Positions 26,301 through 35,350 are shown, counted from the first letter of the stretch. The stretch: 64,000 nt of DNA from Physcocola sp002396385 (GCA_946535435.1 CAMNDM010000006.1:62001-126000); one strand, 5' to 3'. Notes: generated from the sequence alone by a model not told the origin. Made by a program: numbers and translations.

Positions 26301-26461
26301 ACAATCTGCATGTCAGCGCAGGCGTTTCTAACGTTTATACCTTCACCAAATACACTGGCTACGACCCTGAAAACCCAGGTAGCGCAATCCGTCAGGGTGT
26401 AGACGAAGGCCGTTACCCTTCTCCACGTGTATATAACGTAGGTTTAGGTTTCAACTTCTAA
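23309..26461 (+). CDS. SusC/RagA-family TonB-dependent outer membrane receptor
   Basis: 1050 residues. A signal peptide (about 1-20, MRKVLLSLSLFCAATSASMA) is followed by a carboxypeptidase-regulatory-like domain (about 22-92: VTGKVADESGGLPGASVMIKGT, GNFTIEA). The plug (about 105-230) contains DNALQGRVAGVQ, SGQPGAPAKITIHGTSTLTGSAEPLYVVDG and SVLKDASATAIYGARASNGVI, hallmark SusC motifs, and a 22-strand barrel ends in YNVGLGFNF. It forms the active outer membrane pore of a SusCD importer. There is no N-terminal signalling extension, so no direct link to an anti-sigma factor. Codons strongly favour GGT, CGT, AAC and TTC as in fusA, suggesting high expression. The substrate is unknown. Confidence 0.95.
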   Translation: MRKVLLSLSLFCAATSASMAMKVTGKVADESGGLPGASVMIKGTDEGVETDDEGNFTIEANQGQILVIEYIGFDTKEVKVTGAKLKKIVLGDSGGEMIETITVKGAQVYGGDAAVIGSATGLSAENLKHAQGASVDNALQGRVAGVQASTTSGQPGAPAKITIHGTSTLTGSAEPLYVVDGMPLGGGTDKSASSNPLASINPADIETMSVLKDASATAIYGARASNGVIVITTKKGKNGNAKISYNGNFNVSEFTNRLKMMNLQEYAAYVGSTQIIQDRQNTPDSYLLNPSVLGKGTDWQDELFQTAIGHSHQLSVNGGNEKSVYNISLGYTNQEGVLITSNYERINGRMSVESQVKDWLRAGMNVGIARQNSTKIANIIDPKAQSSGASCVSFKETDENIIVQTLLQLPSDSPYNLDGTVSGPETDLGVKMNPIAQLKQSPVEREELNVLGSTFLEFKLFKEITWRNEFGIDLTTASDSYNQPAYNYGALKKGADQATLNEGSYSNNSVRFSSYANYSHKFAKKHTVSAMLGAESNYYNWKGQVFQGKGYSQDAIATLNLASQCNLSNYYEGHGSMASFFGRLGYDYQGRYILSATGRYDGSSNFAEGNQWGFFPSIGLAWRASNENFIAENDKLKNTITDLKLRLGYGETGNANCSSAHIAYLSKWNATKPAYDLYHYYNYTNNNLSWETNKQFNVGLNLSLWNRIDLTVDGFYKQNEDLLLKPQLPGWLAPNDGGWTFLNTAYVNAGSIKNVGFDVALHSVNVIDSFLHQPFQWDMDLSLSVVRNEVVDLGSSTEAITESSDPSGVYRMFSTNIEINRSVKGEAPGRFYGYKTNGIIQNTAELNEYKAATGRSANVGDVKYEAEKSFIGDPNPDFTYGFGTNVSWGPWSLNFQLAGSQGNDVYNLIRQKLEAQSDRWVNQSADCLNYAQIVKNEAGEYVANPGTSMPRSEYTNDANDNAKSVSDRYVEDGSYLKIQNIGLTYTLPSKYCQKLKIDNLHVSAGVSNVYTFTKYTGYDPENPGSAIRQGVDEGRYPSPRVYNVGLGFNF

Positions 26462-26492
26462 TAACAGAAAAAAATAAAAGGAAAATTATAAT

Positions 26493-28406
26493 ATGAAGCA
26501 ATTCAAGTTAATTCCACTTGCTGTTCTCGCTTCTCTTACCATGAGCTCGTGTGACGACCTTTTGGAAAAAGATTCGATGGACACTGTAACTATCGACCAG
26601 TACCTTACTACTGACGATAACTTGAGGTCTTTCACCTACTCGCTTTACGGCCCTTATGCTTGGACTAATTACGAGTCTAAGTTCTCTTGGTGTGCTAACG
26701 AGTTGACCGTTGGTAACGTATATCATAACTACAGCGACGAAGGCTCTTTCTTCTTCCTGAACTTCGGTGCGGCTAACGCGCATCTGCTCGATGGCTACCA
26801 GGCTCTTTACGGTGTTGTCAGCCGTTGTAATATGATTATTAACAACATTGAAAGCCAGTGTGGTAGCGGTGTGTCTAAAGCTGCTATCGACAGGGCTAAG
26901 GGTGAGGCTCACCTTTTCCGTGGCTTGTGCTACTTCTTGTTGACCGAGTATTGGGGCGAGACTTACCTCATTTTGAACAACGAGAATGTCATCACTGGCG
27001 ATAACGGATTTACTGTGCCAAAGGCTAGCCGTGCTTGTCTGTATGCCCAGGCCGAGAAAGACTTCGCAACCGCTGGTGCTTTGTTGCCAGATAAGCGTTG
27101 GGGACTGTATGGCGAGCGTCCTGCAAAGTGTGCTGCCTATGGTATGCTGGCTAAGTTGTACCTGACTATGGGTGCTGCTGCAACCAACGATATAGCTGTA
27201 GCGGCTCATCCGTTCGCTGCTGACCGTTCTTTCCAGGAATACAACCAGTTGGCTATTAACTACGCTACTTTGGCTCTTAGCACTGCTCCTGCAATGACGC
27301 CTACAGACAATTATGAAAACTTGTTCTGGCCAATGTCGTACAACCCTGAGAACCTCTTCAGCCTTCATTTTGAAGATGGCCCTTATGGTGCCGGTGCATG
27401 CCGTCAGCAACAGTTTGGCCGTTCTTGCTATATGACACAGGCTGAAGACTACTATGGTGGTGAGAAAGGCTTGACTGTCAGCTTGTTTAAGTCGTTTGAG
27501 GAAGGCGATGTCCGTAAGAAGGCTTGCTGTTACTATACCGACCAGGCTAACGACAAACCTGCAACTGGTGATTTGGATCCTAACAATCCGACTGCCGGCC
27601 GTTCTCCTATCTACAAAATGTACGCCGATGCCGCTTATGCATACTACTACAACCCGAACAAGACTTTTGTAGACAAGAAGGGTAACACAATCTCTCCTTA
27701 TGGCTCTGAGCCTATGTCTCCATGTTTGAACGCTTGCCGTAAGTTTGTTTATGGTGTACATTTGACCAACAAGTTCTCGGCTCCGCTTTCTTTCGCATGG
27801 CTCCGTACCGCCGATTTGTATCTGATCCGTGCTGAGGCTAAGATGGCTTTGCAGTCGGGTGCTGTCAATGTGTCAACGAAAGTGACCGATGGTTTGGAAG
27901 ACATCAACATGGTTCGTGTACGTGCCGGTTTGGCTAAATATACCCAGCCAGTGGCTTTCTACGACACTGACCCTGCTGTTCAGACCGATGTTACTTACAG
28001 TGGCGACGATGGCAAGACTTTCCCTAAGTACACTACTTACAGCGACACTTACGACTTGCTTGAAGAGCGTCGTCATGAATTCGCGTTGGAGTGCCAGAAC
28101 TGGTTAGACGCTAAACGCCTTTACTACCGTAACGCATTCGCTGGTAACGAATTCTTGCAGCACCAAGACCGTGCCGCTACTTATGGCCAGGCTTATGGTG
28201 TAGAGACTTTTGTTAAGGGTATTAGCGATTTGCAGCGTCAGAAGGAAATCAATATGATTGATCCTACCCAACCTGCAGAAACTGAATTGGATTATTCTAA
28301 CGTTTCTTGGTTCTTCCCAATTCCAGCTACTATCCAGAACTCTGGAAGTAACGCAGCTCTTTATACCGACGTAAATGCGGTTAAGGCTGGTGCTTATCCT
28401 TATTAA
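26493..28406 (+). CDS. SusD/RagB-family outer membrane lipoprotein
   Basis: 637 residues. A lipoprotein signal ends in LTMSSC, and the following acidic residues (DDLLEKD) fit the surface-export signal. SusD features are DDNLRSFTYSLYGPYAW, AHLFRGLCYFLLTEYWGETYLI (TPR-like helices), FAWLRTADLYLIRAEAKMAL, EERRHEFALECQNWLDAKRL and a C-terminal WFFPIPATI. It is the lid of the SusC pore that captures the ligand. It starts 31 bases after susC and shares its highly biased codon use. At 637 residues it is longer than many SusD proteins. Confidence 0.94.
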   Translation: MKQFKLIPLAVLASLTMSSCDDLLEKDSMDTVTIDQYLTTDDNLRSFTYSLYGPYAWTNYESKFSWCANELTVGNVYHNYSDEGSFFFLNFGAANAHLLDGYQALYGVVSRCNMIINNIESQCGSGVSKAAIDRAKGEAHLFRGLCYFLLTEYWGETYLILNNENVITGDNGFTVPKASRACLYAQAEKDFATAGALLPDKRWGLYGERPAKCAAYGMLAKLYLTMGAAATNDIAVAAHPFAADRSFQEYNQLAINYATLALSTAPAMTPTDNYENLFWPMSYNPENLFSLHFEDGPYGAGACRQQQFGRSCYMTQAEDYYGGEKGLTVSLFKSFEEGDVRKKACCYYTDQANDKPATGDLDPNNPTAGRSPIYKMYADAAYAYYYNPNKTFVDKKGNTISPYGSEPMSPCLNACRKFVYGVHLTNKFSAPLSFAWLRTADLYLIRAEAKMALQSGAVNVSTKVTDGLEDINMVRVRAGLAKYTQPVAFYDTDPAVQTDVTYSGDDGKTFPKYTTYSDTYDLLEERRHEFALECQNWLDAKRLYYRNAFAGNEFLQHQDRAATYGQAYGVETFVKGISDLQRQKEINMIDPTQPAETELDYSNVSWFFPIPATIQNSGSNAALYTDVNAVKAGAYPY

Positions 28407-28434
28407 TTTGTTTGATTAACTTTAAAAGACAAAC

Positions 28435-29997
28435 ATGAAAAAATATTCAATATTAGTCGCATCGGCGTTGGCATCTTTGGCTGCCTTCACTTCTTGTGAC
28501 GATACGAATGACTGTGGATGTGCTTGTAACGTCCCTGTTATTGAGAGTGTTGAGAAACTCGACCAGGCCGGTGTAAACATCGCTGGTAATGTGGAGGCGG
28601 GCACTTATGTCGCTCTCTTGGGTCAAAACTTGGGTGATGTGACTTCTATCCAGTTCGGTGACAGAAATGTGGCTATCAGGCCTGCTTACCGTACCGACAA
28701 CTCTATCGTCCTTCAAATTCCTAGCGTAACCAAGTCTTGTGTAGGTACATTGCTTACCAGCTCTTGCCCTACCGGTTACGCAATGAACCAGTTGACCATC
28801 GTGATTGGTACACCTACTGTTTACATGATGTATAACGAGTTTGTTGCCGATGGCGATACGCTTATGCTCCGTGGATCGAACTTTGTAGGCGACCAGATGC
28901 AGGTCGATTTCACATTGACGAACGGTCAGGTTTACACTGCGCATGGCGACGACATCATCCTGCCGTCTAACGATGGTAGCCAGATGTACGTGAAAGTGCC
29001 TGCAGGCGCTGCTCCTCAGCAGTACTTGAAGGTTCGTAACGGCGCCGAAAATAAGGAAAGCGTATGTAACATCATGTTCCGCGATACACGTAATGTGTTC
29101 GCAGATTGGGATAACGACCTTGAGTCTTTGTACTCGACTGGTGCTATTGCCAAGCAGGCTGATGGCTCTTACGCAATGGTTAGCGACGTCATTGATTGGT
29201 TAGGCGAAGTTCCACCACTTTATTCTTCAATACCAGGTGCTAACAAGTTTGGTGTGATTCGTGATGCCGAAGCCTGGGAAGGTATCTTGTTCGCTCCAGA
29301 AGCGAATGGTACTGCGTATGAGGATGTCCGTTCTGTCTTTGGTCCTTTCAAAGAGGCTATAAAGGCAAATCCGGCTTCTGCGTCTAACTATGTGGTTAAG
29401 TTTGAAGTTCGTGTTCCTTCTAAATATCCGACTAAGATGATGTGTTTGGCGATGGGCTTCACAAGAGCTTCGCAAGATACACCAGATAGAATTCGTCCAT
29501 ATTGTGCCGGTTTCCAGGCAAGTAAGATTAATTGGGACAAGAGCTCTGCTGAAGAAGGATGGAAGCTGAGTAGTTTTTCAGACTTCAGCACTTACAACGG
29601 CAAATGGATGACAATTCAGGTTCCGATGGATGAGTTTATGTGGAATTTCTCTAATGGTAACTACATCACCTCTGCGCAGAACTTTACTGAAGGCAAGTTC
29701 GATGGCGAGTCTGACCAGCAGTTCTTTGGCGATCCAACGCATGTCAGCTATGTCCAGAAGTACCAGAGCAAACTTTCTGACGACGAAGACCTCTACGAAT
29801 TCTTTGGTGGCTTTGCTTTCAGCTTCAACCCATACGATGGTCCTCAGAACAGTGGAAACAAGAACTCGCATTTTGCTATCGACAACATCCGAATCGTTCC
29901 TAACGATGGTAACGGCGCTTACTATCCTAAACTCGGTTGGGGTGTGCCAAGACAGCACTACTTCGAGGCTCCAAGAAAGTCGGCTTTTGCCAACTAA
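28435..29997 (+). CDS. IPT/TIG-domain surface glycan-binding lipoprotein (SGBP-like)
   Basis: 520 residues. The signal peptide ends in AAFTSC; the acidic start DDTNDCGCACN after the lipid Cys fits surface export. Residues about 37-215 look like two Ig-like IPT/TIG domains (GTYVALLGQNLGDVTSIQFGD; GDTLMLRGSNFVGDQM). The C-terminal half (about 220-520), with WDNDLESLYSTG, FAFSFNPYDG and HFAIDNIRIVP, resembles the ligand-binding domain of SGBP-B-type proteins. It occupies the usual position of an accessory binding protein after susD, 28 bases downstream, and ends at a strong terminator. The ligand could be a glycan or something else. Confidence 0.8.
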   Translation: MKKYSILVASALASLAAFTSCDDTNDCGCACNVPVIESVEKLDQAGVNIAGNVEAGTYVALLGQNLGDVTSIQFGDRNVAIRPAYRTDNSIVLQIPSVTKSCVGTLLTSSCPTGYAMNQLTIVIGTPTVYMMYNEFVADGDTLMLRGSNFVGDQMQVDFTLTNGQVYTAHGDDIILPSNDGSQMYVKVPAGAAPQQYLKVRNGAENKESVCNIMFRDTRNVFADWDNDLESLYSTGAIAKQADGSYAMVSDVIDWLGEVPPLYSSIPGANKFGVIRDAEAWEGILFAPEANGTAYEDVRSVFGPFKEAIKANPASASNYVVKFEVRVPSKYPTKMMCLAMGFTRASQDTPDRIRPYCAGFQASKINWDKSSAEEGWKLSSFSDFSTYNGKWMTIQVPMDEFMWNFSNGNYITSAQNFTEGKFDGESDQQFFGDPTHVSYVQKYQSKLSDDEDLYEFFGGFAFSFNPYDGPQNSGNKNSHFAIDNIRIVPNDGNGAYYPKLGWGVPRQHYFEAPRKSAFAN

Positions 29998-30018
29998 TTC
30001 TTGAATGAGAATATGTTT

Positions 30019-30053
30019 AGAAGCCCGTTGGATTTCCAACGGGCTTCTTTTTT
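30019..30053 (+). terminator. Terminator after the susC-susD-SGBP unit
   Basis: A perfect 13-bp stem (30019-30031/30036-30048), 4-nt loop, then a run of T to 30053. Confidence 0.92.
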
Positions 30054-30144
30054 GTTTCCATTAATTTTTTTTATTGGTTATTCTTTGGTAATTTAGCAAC
30101 TCAAATTAAAGGCTTTGCCAATTTATTAATTAAATATATACTGT

Positions 30145-31779
30145 ATGAAGAAACATTTACTTTCTTTTGCTCTTTTGGCAGGTTTGGTAGCTACAGCCTC
30201 TGCCGATGAGTTTTATGTGATCAAGGACGGTAAGTTCGTTGACGGCGTTGAAGTCCTTGAATACGATGACCCTGCCGATGGTCCTAAAGTGGAAGAGACT
30301 ACCGCACCTGACGCTTCTGCTGCTGTGTCTGTAACACACCAGAAGTATTGTACTGAAGCTCGTTTCTATGTTGCCAATGGTATTGATTTGACTCGTACTT
30401 GGGAAGTTGAGATTGAATACTACTATGAGGCTGTTGACTCAATTCTACATTCTGGCGGCAATAAGTGGGAGGTTATCAATATTGGTCTGCATACCGATAC
30501 GACTATTGTAAAGTATAACCCTAAGTCTAAGAAAGATACCGTCATCGGTCAATACACCCTTTCTGGTGTTGTCTCTGATAACACATTCAACGTGAAGAAC
30601 AAGACTAAGGCCAACACTTGGAATGTAGAGAAACAGTTCGTTTACACTCCAAACAACATTAATACCGTTAAGGAAATTGTGTTTGGCTGGCAGCGTCAGT
30701 TGGGGAAGACTGATGAAGAGGAAATCCTTAACGCCAAGCCAGTTTACATTAAGAATTTGAAATTTGTGGGTGAAGGTAACAAACCTTTCTTCTATGAAGA
30801 CTTTGATTCTTATGGCTTTGGTCCTCACTATGGTATTGGAACTGATGGTGTTAACTATTATGTGATTACCGACGAAGGTGTAACTGAATATAGCGGTTCA
30901 ACTGTAAATGCTGAGGCTAGTGGTCTTACTGAAAATCCGTTCAAATGCCAGTTGAAATGGTATACAGTTCAGGATATGGGTGTTAAATACTCTCAGAAGC
31001 AGACTTCCCTTTCTTTGACTCGTTTGTTCGAGGATAAGGGATCTGATGGCTCTGGCTATTACGATACAGAACTTCTTCACGCTCTGTGTCTTAATCGTCC
31101 TACAAATACGGGAACCCGTTCTGCTGCCGGTCTGAACGGACGAGCATTCGTTTTGATTCCTACTTGTGGTTTGGAAGGTACTACTAATATTACAGTAGAC
31201 TTCCTTTCAAAATGGAAATCATCTGAGAAAACTGAAGTTTTCGCAGAGTCTGCCGATAGCTTGGTTCTGCCTATCAAGTACGCTTATGTTGACGATGCTA
31301 TTGAAGCTTCTACATGCGACTTGACCCTTGTTACTGAAGAGCCTTTGTCTTCTGTTTGGGCTGCTTATTCTGCTAAGATTCCTTATACTTCATCGAAGAA
31401 GTATCTGGCTTTGGTATTCGATAAGGCTGAGTTCTTGTCTTATGTTGTAGACAACCTCCGTTTGACTTCAGACGCTGTTTCTGCTCCACAGATTACCGAA
31501 GAGGTGGTTTATCCTAACCAGTTCGAGTGCTATACTGCATCTGTTGATAATGTAGAGGCTGATGTTGAAGAGGCTGTTGTTTATCCAAACCCTGCAACTG
31601 ACGTTATCTCTGTTGGCAACGAAGGTGTAGAAAGTGTTGAAGTGTTGAACACTCTTGGCGCTGTAGTCGCTTCAGCTGCTGGCAACCAGGTTAATGTTGC
31701 AAATTTGGCTTCTGGTCTTTACATCGTGAAGGGTAACACTGCTAACGGTGTTGTAACTGCTAAGATTGTTAAGAAGTAA
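30145..31779 (+). CDS. Secreted protein with type IX secretion C-terminal sorting domain
   Basis: 544 residues. A standard signal peptide (about 1-20, ending ATASA) without a lipobox. No recognised catalytic motif appears in residues 21-470; the composition is beta-rich. The last 65 residues, opening with VVYPNPATDVISV and running through VEVLNTLGAVV to LASGLYIVKG and KIVKK, form a classical type A Por secretion (T9SS) domain. The protein should cross the outer membrane through T9SS and be attached to, or released from, the surface. It lies 147 bases after the SGBP gene behind a terminator, so it is a separate transcript, yet shares the same codon bias. Function is unknown. Confidence 0.8.
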   Translation: MKKHLLSFALLAGLVATASADEFYVIKDGKFVDGVEVLEYDDPADGPKVEETTAPDASAAVSVTHQKYCTEARFYVANGIDLTRTWEVEIEYYYEAVDSILHSGGNKWEVINIGLHTDTTIVKYNPKSKKDTVIGQYTLSGVVSDNTFNVKNKTKANTWNVEKQFVYTPNNINTVKEIVFGWQRQLGKTDEEEILNAKPVYIKNLKFVGEGNKPFFYEDFDSYGFGPHYGIGTDGVNYYVITDEGVTEYSGSTVNAEASGLTENPFKCQLKWYTVQDMGVKYSQKQTSLSLTRLFEDKGSDGSGYYDTELLHALCLNRPTNTGTRSAAGLNGRAFVLIPTCGLEGTTNITVDFLSKWKSSEKTEVFAESADSLVLPIKYAYVDDAIEASTCDLTLVTEEPLSSVWAAYSAKIPYTSSKKYLALVFDKAEFLSYVVDNLRLTSDAVSAPQITEEVVYPNQFECYTASVDNVEADVEEAVVYPNPATDVISVGNEGVESVEVLNTLGAVVASAAGNQVNVANLASGLYIVKGNTANGVVTAKIVKK

Positions 31780-31802
31780 TTCTTAATCTAAATAGCATAA
31801 AG

Positions 31803-31830
31803 AAAAGGCATGCGAAAGCATGCCTTTTTT
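31803..31830 (+). terminator. Terminator of the T9SS-sorted protein gene
   Basis: An 11-bp stem (31803-31813/31818-31828) with a GAAA loop, followed by T. Confidence 0.9.
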
Positions 31831-31842
31831 GTGCTCTACAAA

Positions 31843-31886
31843 AACCAACAGAAGGCGGGTAACTGGTTGCCCGCCTTTTGTTGGTT
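31843..31886 (-). terminator. Terminator of uvrA
   Basis: A 17-bp stem (31843-31859/31870-31886, one G-T pair) with a 10-nt loop, directly at the uvrA stop codon; T-rich on the minus strand beyond it. It lies back to back with the plus-strand terminator at 31803. Confidence 0.88.
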
Positions 31887-34696
31887 TATAACTTACCTTT
31901 TAAGTATTTTGCAGTGTATGATTCGCTGTTCTTTACCAGTTGCTCGGGTGTGCCGGCAAAGACTAGGTTACCGCCCTTCTCGCCGCCTTCCGGACCGATG
32001 TCTATGATATAGTCAGCGCATTTAATGACGTCTAGATTGTGCTCGATGATGATGACGGTGTGTCCTGCCCCTATAAGGGCGTCGAATGCCTTCATCAGTG
32101 TCTTTATGTCGTGGATGTGCAACCCTGTGGTTGGCTCGTCGAAAATGAATATGGTAGGGGTCGGTTTCTCTTCTGCTAAGATAGATGCTAGCTTCACGCG
32201 CTGGCTTTCTCCGCCTGAGAGCGTGCTCGATGGCTGCCCCATCTTTACATAACCTAATCCCACGTCTTGCAATGGTTTCAGACGTGCCACAATCTTTCTC
32301 TCGACACTCCCTTTTCCTTCGCTGAAGAATTCTATGGCCTGGTTGATGGTCATGTCGAGAATGTCGTAGATGTTCTTGTCGCGGTATTTGACTTCCAAAA
32401 TGTCTTGGCGGAAACGCATACCGTGGCAGGCATCGCATTGCAGCACTAAATCGGCCATAAACTGCATCTTTATGGTAATGGTTCCTTCGCCTTGGCATTC
32501 TTCGCAACGACCTCCCTCTACGTTAAAGGAGAAATAGGCGGGGGTGTAGCCCATTTGTTTTGCATAGGGTTGTTCGGCATACAGTTTACGTATTTCGTCG
32601 TAGGCTTTCAGGTAGGTGGCCGGATTGGCACGTGCCGATTTCCCTATGGGGTTCTGGTCGACAAACTCGATGTTGCTGACCAGTTTCAAACTGCCGGAAA
32701 GCCCACTGTGGCTGCCGATGTGTGCCTCGGTGTTCCCTCCCAGTTCCCGCTTCATGGCGTTGTAGAATACATCGCAGACCAATGAAGACTTACCTGAACC
32801 GCTGACACCTGTAACGGCTGTAATGACGTTTAAAGGAAATTTAACGTCAATGTTCTTCAGATTGTTTTCCGAAGCTCCCTTTATTTCTATGAAATTGTTC
32901 CACGGGCGGCGCAGTTTCGGAACTTCAATTTTCTCCTTCCCCAATAGGTATTTGAAAGTGAAACTTTGTTCTGTTTTTTCGGGGTGCTTTTGCCCGTCTT
33001 CCAATGTGCCTTGATAGGTGACGTAACCGCCGTTACGTCCTGCAACCGGGCCTATATCGATGATGTAGTCGGCCGCCCGCATAATTTCCTCGTCGTGCTC
33101 CACTATAACCACAGTGTTCCCAAGCGACTGCAGTTGGCGCAGCACCTTTATCAGTTGTGCGGTGTCGCGCGGATGCAGCCCTATGCTGGGCTCGTCGAGT
33201 ATATACAGTGAACCTACCAAGCTGCTGCCAAGCGATGTGGCCAGGTTGATGCGCTGGCTTTCGCCACCAGAAAGGGTGCTCGACAAACGGTTCAGGGTAA
33301 GATAGCTGAGCCCTACGTCGCAGAGGAATTGTATACGTTTGGTTATTTCGGTCATCAATCGTTTGGCAATCTCTGTTTCGCTTTCACTCAACTCCAGGTT
33401 TTGGAAGAAGGTCTGTAACTTGCTGATAGGTAGAACTACAAGTTCGCTGATGCTTTTCCCCCCAACTTTGACGTAGCTGGCCTCTTTTTTCAACCGGGTG
33501 CCTTTGCACGACGGACATACGGTTTTCCCACGGAAACGGGCAAGCATGACACGGTACTGGATTTTGTACTGGTTTTCCTTGACGAACTTAAAGAAGTCGT
33601 TTATACCATGGAAGTACTTTGTCCCGTTCCATAACATGTCCAATTCTTCCGGGGTTAGCTCGTTATAGGGTTTGTGTATAGGAAATTTACAGTGTTGCGC
33701 GTTTGCGACAATCTCGTCAAGCCATTCCGACATTTTCTCGCCACGCCAGCAGATTACGGCACCTTCGAAAACGGAAAGCGATTTGTTGGGAACTACAAGG
33801 TCTTCATCTATACCGATAACTTTTCCGAACCCTTCGCATTCAGGGCAGGCTCCAAACGGACTGTTGAAACTGAACATCAGCTCGTTCGGCTCGTTAAACT
33901 CTATTCCGTCGGCTTCGAACTTGCTGCTGAAATCAGCTTGCTTTGTGGTGCCGTCTGTTTCAAATATCTTGATGGTGCAACTGCAGCCGTCGCCCTCCCA
34001 AAAGGCAGTTTGCACTGAGTCTGCAAGACGGCTTTTGGTCTCGTCGGTGTCGCTTACGGCAAAGCGGTCTACCACCAGGTTGAGGGTGCTTAACGCATTG
34101 TCGCCTAAGTTCGCATTGGAGAGTTCGCTGATTTTGTAGAGCGTATTGTTTATCTCAACGCGGCTGAAACCCTGTTTCGAAAGAATGTTGAGCTCTTCTT
34201 CCAACGAACGTCCCATTGGAATGGTTATCTTGCTCAGTACAATCCCTTTGGTGCCTGCCGGGAAAGACAGTATATAGTCAACAACATCGCTCACACTGTG
34301 TTTCTTGACCTCACATCCCGAAATAGGGGAGTAGGTTTTTCCTATTCTTGCAAATAGCAGCTTCAGGTAGTCGTATATCTCGGTCGAAGTGCCGACAGTA
34401 GAGCGGCTGTTGCGGGTGCTGACTTTCTGCTCGATTGCGATAGCGGGCGGTATGCCCTTGATAAAGTCGCATTCAGGCTTGCTTAGTCGTCCTAAAAATT
34501 GGCGGGCATAAGAAGACAAACTCTCCACGTAGCGCCGTTGCCCTTCCGCATATAGAGTGTCGAAAGCCAGAGATGATTTTCCGGAACCAGACAGACCTGT
34601 AATGACGGTTATCTTGTTCCTTGGTATTCTAACGTCAATGTTTTTCAGATTGTTGGCTCTTGCACCTTTTATGATTATTTCTCCTTTGTCTGCCAT
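31886..34696 (-). CDS. uvrA: Excinuclease ABC subunit A
   Basis: 936 residues, full length. UvrA recognises bulky DNA lesions and loads UvrB. Two ABC ATPase halves have Walker A GLSGSGKSSLAFDTL (about 33-47) and GVSGSGKSSLVCDVFY (about 635-650) and two LSGGESQR signatures. Zinc-binding Cys pairs occur at CPECEGFG, CPSCKGTR and in the second half at CEECQGEG and CDACHG. It starts 3 bases after the histidine phosphatase gene, so the two are probably cotranscribed. Confidence 0.97.
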   Translation of the reverse strand: MADKGEIIIKGARANNLKNIDVRIPRNKITVITGLSGSGKSSLAFDTLYAEGQRRYVESLSSYARQFLGRLSKPECDFIKGIPPAIAIEQKVSTRNSRSTVGTSTEIYDYLKLLFARIGKTYSPISGCEVKKHSVSDVVDYILSFPAGTKGIVLSKITIPMGRSLEEELNILSKQGFSRVEINNTLYKISELSNANLGDNALSTLNLVVDRFAVSDTDETKSRLADSVQTAFWEGDGCSCTIKIFETDGTTKQADFSSKFEADGIEFNEPNELMFSFNSPFGACPECEGFGKVIGIDEDLVVPNKSLSVFEGAVICWRGEKMSEWLDEIVANAQHCKFPIHKPYNELTPEELDMLWNGTKYFHGINDFFKFVKENQYKIQYRVMLARFRGKTVCPSCKGTRLKKEASYVKVGGKSISELVVLPISKLQTFFQNLELSESETEIAKRLMTEITKRIQFLCDVGLSYLTLNRLSSTLSGGESQRINLATSLGSSLVGSLYILDEPSIGLHPRDTAQLIKVLRQLQSLGNTVVIVEHDEEIMRAADYIIDIGPVAGRNGGYVTYQGTLEDGQKHPEKTEQSFTFKYLLGKEKIEVPKLRRPWNNFIEIKGASENNLKNIDVKFPLNVITAVTGVSGSGKSSLVCDVFYNAMKRELGGNTEAHIGSHSGLSGSLKLVSNIEFVDQNPIGKSARANPATYLKAYDEIRKLYAEQPYAKQMGYTPAYFSFNVEGGRCEECQGEGTITIKMQFMADLVLQCDACHGMRFRQDILEVKYRDKNIYDILDMTINQAIEFFSEGKGSVERKIVARLKPLQDVGLGYVKMGQPSSTLSGGESQRVKLASILAEEKPTPTIFIFDEPTTGLHIHDIKTLMKAFDALIGAGHTVIIIEHNLDVIKCADYIIDIGPEGGEKGGNLVFAGTPEQLVKNSESYTAKYLKGKL

Positions 34697-34699
34697 GCT

Positions 34700-35335
34700 C
34701 TATAATTGTGGGTCTGTTATATGTACGTAGTGTGTGATGTCGTTCCATTTAATGATGTGCCAAACCGCATCGGTCCATTCCACCTCGCAGTAACAGCACG
34801 ATTTCGGGTGTGGATGGTTGCAGGCTATATCGGCAATTGGCTGGTAGCGGAAAAAGTTGTACAGCAGTTTCAGCACAATTCCGTGTGTGACCACTAACAC
34901 GGTTTGGTTCTTATGCCTTTCTGCCAGTTCCTGCATAGTTTTGCCTGCACGTTCGCGCAGTTGGAGGTATGTTTCACCCCCTGGCATTGGTACGTAGGCT
35001 TCCGGCTCTTTCCAAAAGTTGTGCGCCTGCTCGGGGTAGTTTTCGTTTACCTCGCTTAACAGCATGCCACTCCAGCTGCCGATGGCAATCTCTCTTAAGG
35101 AATCGAGGCTGATAATGGAGGTGTTCCGGCCTTTACAGACGATTTCGGCTGTGTCAACGGCACGTTGTAGCGAACTGCAATAGACAGCGTCGAATTCGAG
35201 GCCCGAAAGCCGTTGGCAAAGGGCGTCGGCCTGCATCTTGCCTAATGCGGTAAGAGGAGAATCGGCCTGTCCTTGCATCCTTTTTTCGACGTTCCATTCG
35301 GTCTGGCCGTGTCTGGTGATTATAAATCTGGTCAT
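34700..35335 (-). CDS. Histidine phosphatase family protein
   Basis: 211 residues. The N-terminal FIITRHGQTEWN holds the phospho-acceptor His, LREIAIGSWSGM the acid residue region, and VVTHGIVLKLL the second His of the phosphoglycerate-mutase-like fold. Relatives include GpmB, CobC and other small-metabolite phosphatases; the substrate cannot be told. The C-terminus has Cys and His residues (CNHPHPKSCCYCEVEW, about 175-190) not needed for catalysis. First gene of a unit with uvrA. Confidence 0.9.
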   Translation of the reverse strand: MTRFIITRHGQTEWNVEKRMQGQADSPLTALGKMQADALCQRLSGLEFDAVYCSSLQRAVDTAEIVCKGRNTSIISLDSLREIAIGSWSGMLLSEVNENYPEQAHNFWKEPEAYVPMPGGETYLQLRERAGKTMQELAERHKNQTVLVVTHGIVLKLLYNFFRYQPIADIACNHPHPKSCCYCEVEWTDAVWHIIKWNDITHYVHITDPQL

Positions 35336-35342
35336 TGTAGTG

Positions 35343-35350
35343 CAAATTTA
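35343..35350 (-). promoter_or_regulatory. -7 box of the phosphatase-uvrA unit
   Basis: TAAATTTG on the minus strand, a full TAnnTTTG match, 7 bases before the ATG. The T run of the glmM-type terminator ends about 15 bases upstream. The leader would be very short. Confidence 0.45.

Noticed and set aside
26508..27761. A 417-codon minus-strand frame opposite the susD-like gene
   Set aside because: A shadow of biased codon use in the SusD gene, with no protein-like features.
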